DNA of 64,000 bases from Nocardia cyriacigeorgica (lineage in GTDB: Bacteria > Actinomycetota > Actinomycetes > Mycobacteriales > Mycobacteriaceae). Shown here in pieces: positions 61,413-64,000 of the stretch. The stretch lies in assembly GCF_010858045.1 (NCBI RefSeq), contig NZ_JAAGVC010000021.1, forward strand, positions 23,881-87,880, read 5' to 3'. A model generated the notes under the pieces. That model saw nothing but the letters and a program-made list of their open reading frames with translations, searched no databases and was not told the DNA's origin. The translations under genes and the position numbers were made by a program. Position 1 is the stretch's first letter; every line of letters starts with the position of its first letter.

Positions 61413-62969
61413 ATGACTTATACCGCAGCGGAGAATGCCACCTCACAGGACATTCTGGACGACGGAGCGACTGGTCTTCAGTATTTCAAGGAGTACTTGG
61501 CAAGGTACTCGACGTGCCACGACAAGTTCGGGATGGGCCGGTCGGATATGCCCGCGGTCGAAGCGCTCTATGCGAAGTACGACTGGGAACGCGGCATGGA
61601 TCTGGAGACCCTACAGCGAATCGGTGACGAGTTCGACAAAGTCATGTCCGTGGTCGGAGGGGAGCTCGAGAATCAAAAGGTACAGCTCACCGCTGTTGCT
61701 GAAGTGTGGCAGGGGGACGCCGGCGACGCTGCCCACAGCATGCTCAATCAGCAAGTGGCCAGAGCCGAATTGGACCGGCAAACCGTAGCCGGCGTACGGG
61801 AAAAGCTGGTTGCTGTCGATGGTGCTCTGAGGGCGCTCCTCGTCACCAAGGCGAAAACGGTCGATGCCTACTGGAACGAAAATGGTCCTGATCTTCCGGG
61901 TAACACCGGTCGAAAGGATCTGGATCGAGTTATCGATGAGGCTGAACACTGTTTTACGGAGGGTGCTCGTGAAGAGCGAAAGCGGTGGTTGCGTGACATT
62001 TTTATCCCCCACGTTGAAAACAAGGTAGACGGCTTCAACGCATTGTGCCGCTCAACCGAGGATTCCATTCGCTTGGTATACGGCGAGCTGGCGGATCTGC
62101 TCGGCAGGGTGAACACAGACGCCTATCCGATGCCTTCTGAACCGGCCGCTCCGAGTCCGAGCCCCAGTCCGAGCCCCGCTCCGAGTCCGAGCCCCAGCCC
62201 GAGTCCGAGCCCGAGTCCGAGTACACCGAGCACACCGAGCGAGGAGACCGAGGAGGACACTGAGGAGGAATCGGTAATCGACTCGGCCCTCAGCGGGTTG
62301 GCGTCCCTGACCGATCTCGCCACAGAATTGTCGCCACTCATCACGACTGTCGCCTCGGCCGTCGGCGATGGCCTGAGCTCGCTGGCCGGATCGATCACCG
62401 AGGGCGTCAATGGTGCGATCGAGCAGTTGCAGACAGCTGCCACGGGGCTGGTAGACGCAGATGGTGACGGCGTGCCCGACAATGACACGGACGGCGACGG
62501 GAAACCGGACGAGGACAAGGACGGCGACGGAATGCCGGACGAGGACAAGGGCCTTGACCTCGCCGGCAAACAGGTGAAGCTCGAGATGGGGCCGGACGGT
62601 CAGTTGACGATGGTCGTCACCGAACCTGACGGAACAACAACTGATTACAAGGTTGAACTGAACGAACAGGGCGTCCCGGAGGTCGTGACAGACCAGAGCA
62701 AGGCAGATGAAGGTCAATCGTCACCGGACGACAGCCAGCCCGAAGGCGCGCAACCGGGATCAGGCCAGGGCTCGGTGCCGCCGCCCGGCACATCAGGTGG
62801 GAAGCGGGCAGAGGATAACGAGCACCTGCCGCAGGACTATCCGCCCAGTGAACCCGACGTGGAGCCAGCGCCCGAGCCGGCGCCGCCTCTCGTACCGCCA
62901 GCGCCCGAAGCGCCGCCGGAGCAGCCATTCGATACAGGCGCGGAGCTTTCGGAGGCGGGACCATTGTGA
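61413..62969 (+). CDS. Large WXG protein with Ca-type repeats
   Basis: 518 residues. The N-terminal 200 or so are helical with a WXG turn at Trp99-Gln-Gly101 (VAEVWQGDAGDAA). A Pro-Ser repeat linker (about residues 248-275) and an acidic patch follow, then a hydrophobic helical segment, then repeats of Asp-x-Asp-Gly-Asp-Gly-x-Pro-Asp (residues 349-375) like thrombospondin type-3 calcium repeats, then a Pro-rich end closing in DTGAELSEAGPL. The function is unknown to me; secretion through ESX is inferred from the WXG part and neighbours. ATG at 61413. Confidence 0.8.
   Translation: MTYTAAENATSQDILDDGATGLQYFKEYLARYSTCHDKFGMGRSDMPAVEALYAKYDWERGMDLETLQRIGDEFDKVMSVVGGELENQKVQLTAVAEVWQGDAGDAAHSMLNQQVARAELDRQTVAGVREKLVAVDGALRALLVTKAKTVDAYWNENGPDLPGNTGRKDLDRVIDEAEHCFTEGAREERKRWLRDIFIPHVENKVDGFNALCRSTEDSIRLVYGELADLLGRVNTDAYPMPSEPAAPSPSPSPSPAPSPSPSPSPSPSPSTPSTPSEETEEDTEEESVIDSALSGLASLTDLATELSPLITTVASAVGDGLSSLAGSITEGVNGAIEQLQTAATGLVDADGDGVPDNDTDGDGKPDEDKDGDGMPDEDKGLDLAGKQVKLEMGPDGQLTMVVTEPDGTTTDYKVELNEQGVPEVVTDQSKADEGQSSPDDSQPEGAQPGSGQGSVPPPGTSGGKRAEDNEHLPQDYPPSEPDVEPAPEPAPPLVPPAPEAPPEQPFDTGAELSEAGPL
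62148..62222 (+). repeat. Pro-Ser dipeptide repeat region
   Basis: CCGAGT/CCGAGC/CCCAGT-type hexamers repeat about 12 times, coding Pro-Ser repeats inside the 518-residue protein. It is a flexible linker and likely to vary in length between strains. Confidence 0.85.
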
Positions 62970-62996
62970 TCGACCGGGAACAAAGGTGGGGTGCCC

Positions 62997-63335
62997 ATGA
63001 GTAGCACTGATGAAAGAATCGAACAAATCCTCGAAGCCCACCGTCGACGCTTAGCCGCGATCAGCGAGGACCAGGAAGAACTCGAGAGTCGCCTCGAAGC
63101 TCGCAGTGCGGAACTGTTTCAGGCAATGGCAGTGGCCGACGCTGAAGCGGCAGAAGCCGAAGAGAAGGCGCGAGCCGAAGCAGAGGAGCGTGAGCGGCTC
63201 GAGGCCGAAGCTCGGGAGCAGCGCGATGCGATTGCTCGGTCGATGGCGGCGCGACGAGGTAAGGACGTGGTTGCCCCGGTCGACGAGGACGACGAAGAGG
63301 CGCAGTACTACCAGCGGAAGAGTTGGTTGGTGTAG
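62997..63335 (+). CDS. Small acidic coiled-coil protein
   Basis: 112 residues from the ATG at 62997, 27 bases after the 518-residue gene. Residues 5-90 are a long heptad-rich helix of Glu, Ala, Arg (LEAHRRRLAAISEDQEELES, EAEEKARAEAEERERLEAEA). The end is DEDDEEAQYYQRKSWLV. No family recognised. It is co-directional with the two preceding genes and may be their partner or chaperone. Confidence 0.78.
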   Translation: MSSTDERIEQILEAHRRRLAAISEDQEELESRLEARSAELFQAMAVADAEAAEAEEKARAEAEERERLEAEAREQRDAIARSMAARRGKDVVAPVDEDDEEAQYYQRKSWLV

Positions 63336-63595
63336 CTAGCCGGGCGGCGTTCGATCGAAGACGTGACGAGGCACATCAGCGCGGTGAAAGCCGACGGGGT
63401 TCCACGCTGATGTATCAGTCGTCGGCGGCGGCCTGGTCGACCTGCTACCACAGGGCGAGCGGGACGAATTCGAGCTGAGCCGTGGGTCGCCCACGAGGGG
63501 ACTGCGAGATTACGGGGGCGGATTCAAGCCAGGCGGCTGGCGCGAGATGAGGCTGATCGCTGGGCGATGCCGGGCGCCGAGAAGCTCGCACCGCC

Positions 63596-64000
63596 CTACT
63601 TCCGCAGCAACGCCGCCAACTGGCCCAACTTCGCCGGGCTCGGTTTCTCGACGGGCACCTCGTCGGCGTGGGGGTCGATGAGGTGGGTGTGGGGGATGGC
63701 GGCTTCGGGGTCGGCGAAGGCTGAGTAAGTCTTGTCGCCCAGGACGGTGGCGAGCAAGTACCCGGTGAGCAGGGCTCGGGTGGTGCGGGCGGTTTTGTGT
63801 TCGTGTTTGCCCGCGCCGAGGAGCGTCATCAAACGGCGGCCTTCGGGCAGGCCGTCGGCGGAAGCCTTGTCGATGGTGCGCAGGAGCATCGGGCCGCCCC
63901 AGGCCGCGGCCAGCGGGGTGGCGTTGGAGTTGGTGGAGCGGAGGTCGGTGGCGCCGGCGAGGATGAGGGCGGGGGTGTCGATGTCGGCGGCGATGGACTC
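63596..64000 (-). CDS. C-terminal part of an alpha/beta-hydrolase-like protein
   Basis: The frame is open from the window edge to the TAG at 63596-63598, giving 134 residues of the C-terminus. It begins mid-domain (IDTPALILAGATDLRSTN), which looks like the strand that carries the acid residue of an alpha/beta hydrolase, and GKHEHKTARTTRALL would hold the His. The start is outside the window. Assignment is by pattern only. Confidence 0.5.
   Translation of the reverse strand, partial: ESIAADIDTPALILAGATDLRSTNSNATPLAAAWGGPMLLRTIDKASADGLPEGRRLMTLLGAGKHEHKTARTTRALLTGYLLATVLGDKTYSAFADPEAAIPHTHLIDPHADEVPVEKPSPAKLGQLAALLRK

Noticed and set aside
63336..63595. Small ORFs between the coiled-coil gene and the hydrolase-like gene
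   Set aside because: No start site, family or coding pattern was seen in this 260-base gap.

Overview
The window looks like chromosomal DNA of a high-GC mycolic-acid actinobacterium, most likely Nocardia or a close relative. The reasons are GTG and TTG starts, the order infA-rpmJ-rpsM-rpsK-rpsD-rpoA-rplQ-truA followed further on by rplM-rpsI-glmM (the mycobacterial order around ESX-4), a complete ESX-4-type VII secretion locus that includes eccE, many lipoproteins of a type I associate with Nocardia (called DUF7373 here from memory), and an XRE/DUF397 pair.

Layout. 1-4008: end of a DUF4254 gene and, on the minus strand, a large proline-rich EspI-like P-loop ATPase. 4404-9219: ribosomal alpha operon, RNA polymerase alpha and truA. 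9290-17702: accessory metabolism and sensing. This part holds an F420-type oxidoreductase, an Hsp20 with a CIRCE operator, an operon of MFS carboxylate transporter, response regulator, histidine kinase and TAXI binding protein, a copper-type CsoR with its operator, mtnP and a flavin reductase. 17737-30585: the ESX-4 core, eccE, eccB, mycP, eccD and eccC, then an Rv3446c-like protein and two WXG100 genes. 30725-47445: a large insert between the WXG100 pair and rplM. It contains two membrane Ser/Thr kinases interleaved with five paralogous lipoproteins, an FHA protein, a lipoprotein zinc metallopeptidase, an Rv1747-like FHA-FHA-ABC exporter and a degenerate actin/Hsp70-like membrane protein. 47614-50127: rplM, rpsI and glmM. 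50134-51318: small membrane proteins. 51786-58269: a second secretion-related cluster with a DUF3558 lipoprotein, a PE/PPE/EspG-like trio, a regulator pair and a third kinase. 58352-60837: ABC-F ATPase, PspC protein and a DxDGDG-repeat protein. 61016-63335: a WXG-like secreted protein, a large WXG/calcium-repeat protein and a coiled-coil protein. 63596-64000: the C-terminal part of an alpha/beta-hydrolase-like gene, cut by the window edge.

How it may work together. The ESX-4 core (EccB, C, D, E and MycP) would form the secretion channel. The WXG100 pair, the 52-55 kb trio and the 61-63 kb pair are candidate substrates, and the EspI-like ATPase is a possible accessory. The most novel-looking part is the kinase-lipoprotein-FHA cassette. 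It has sensors (kinase ectodomains and lipoproteins), phospho-readers (FHA domains) and an effector (the FHA-ABC exporter) in one place beside the secretion locus. That functional link is inferred from gene content and position only.
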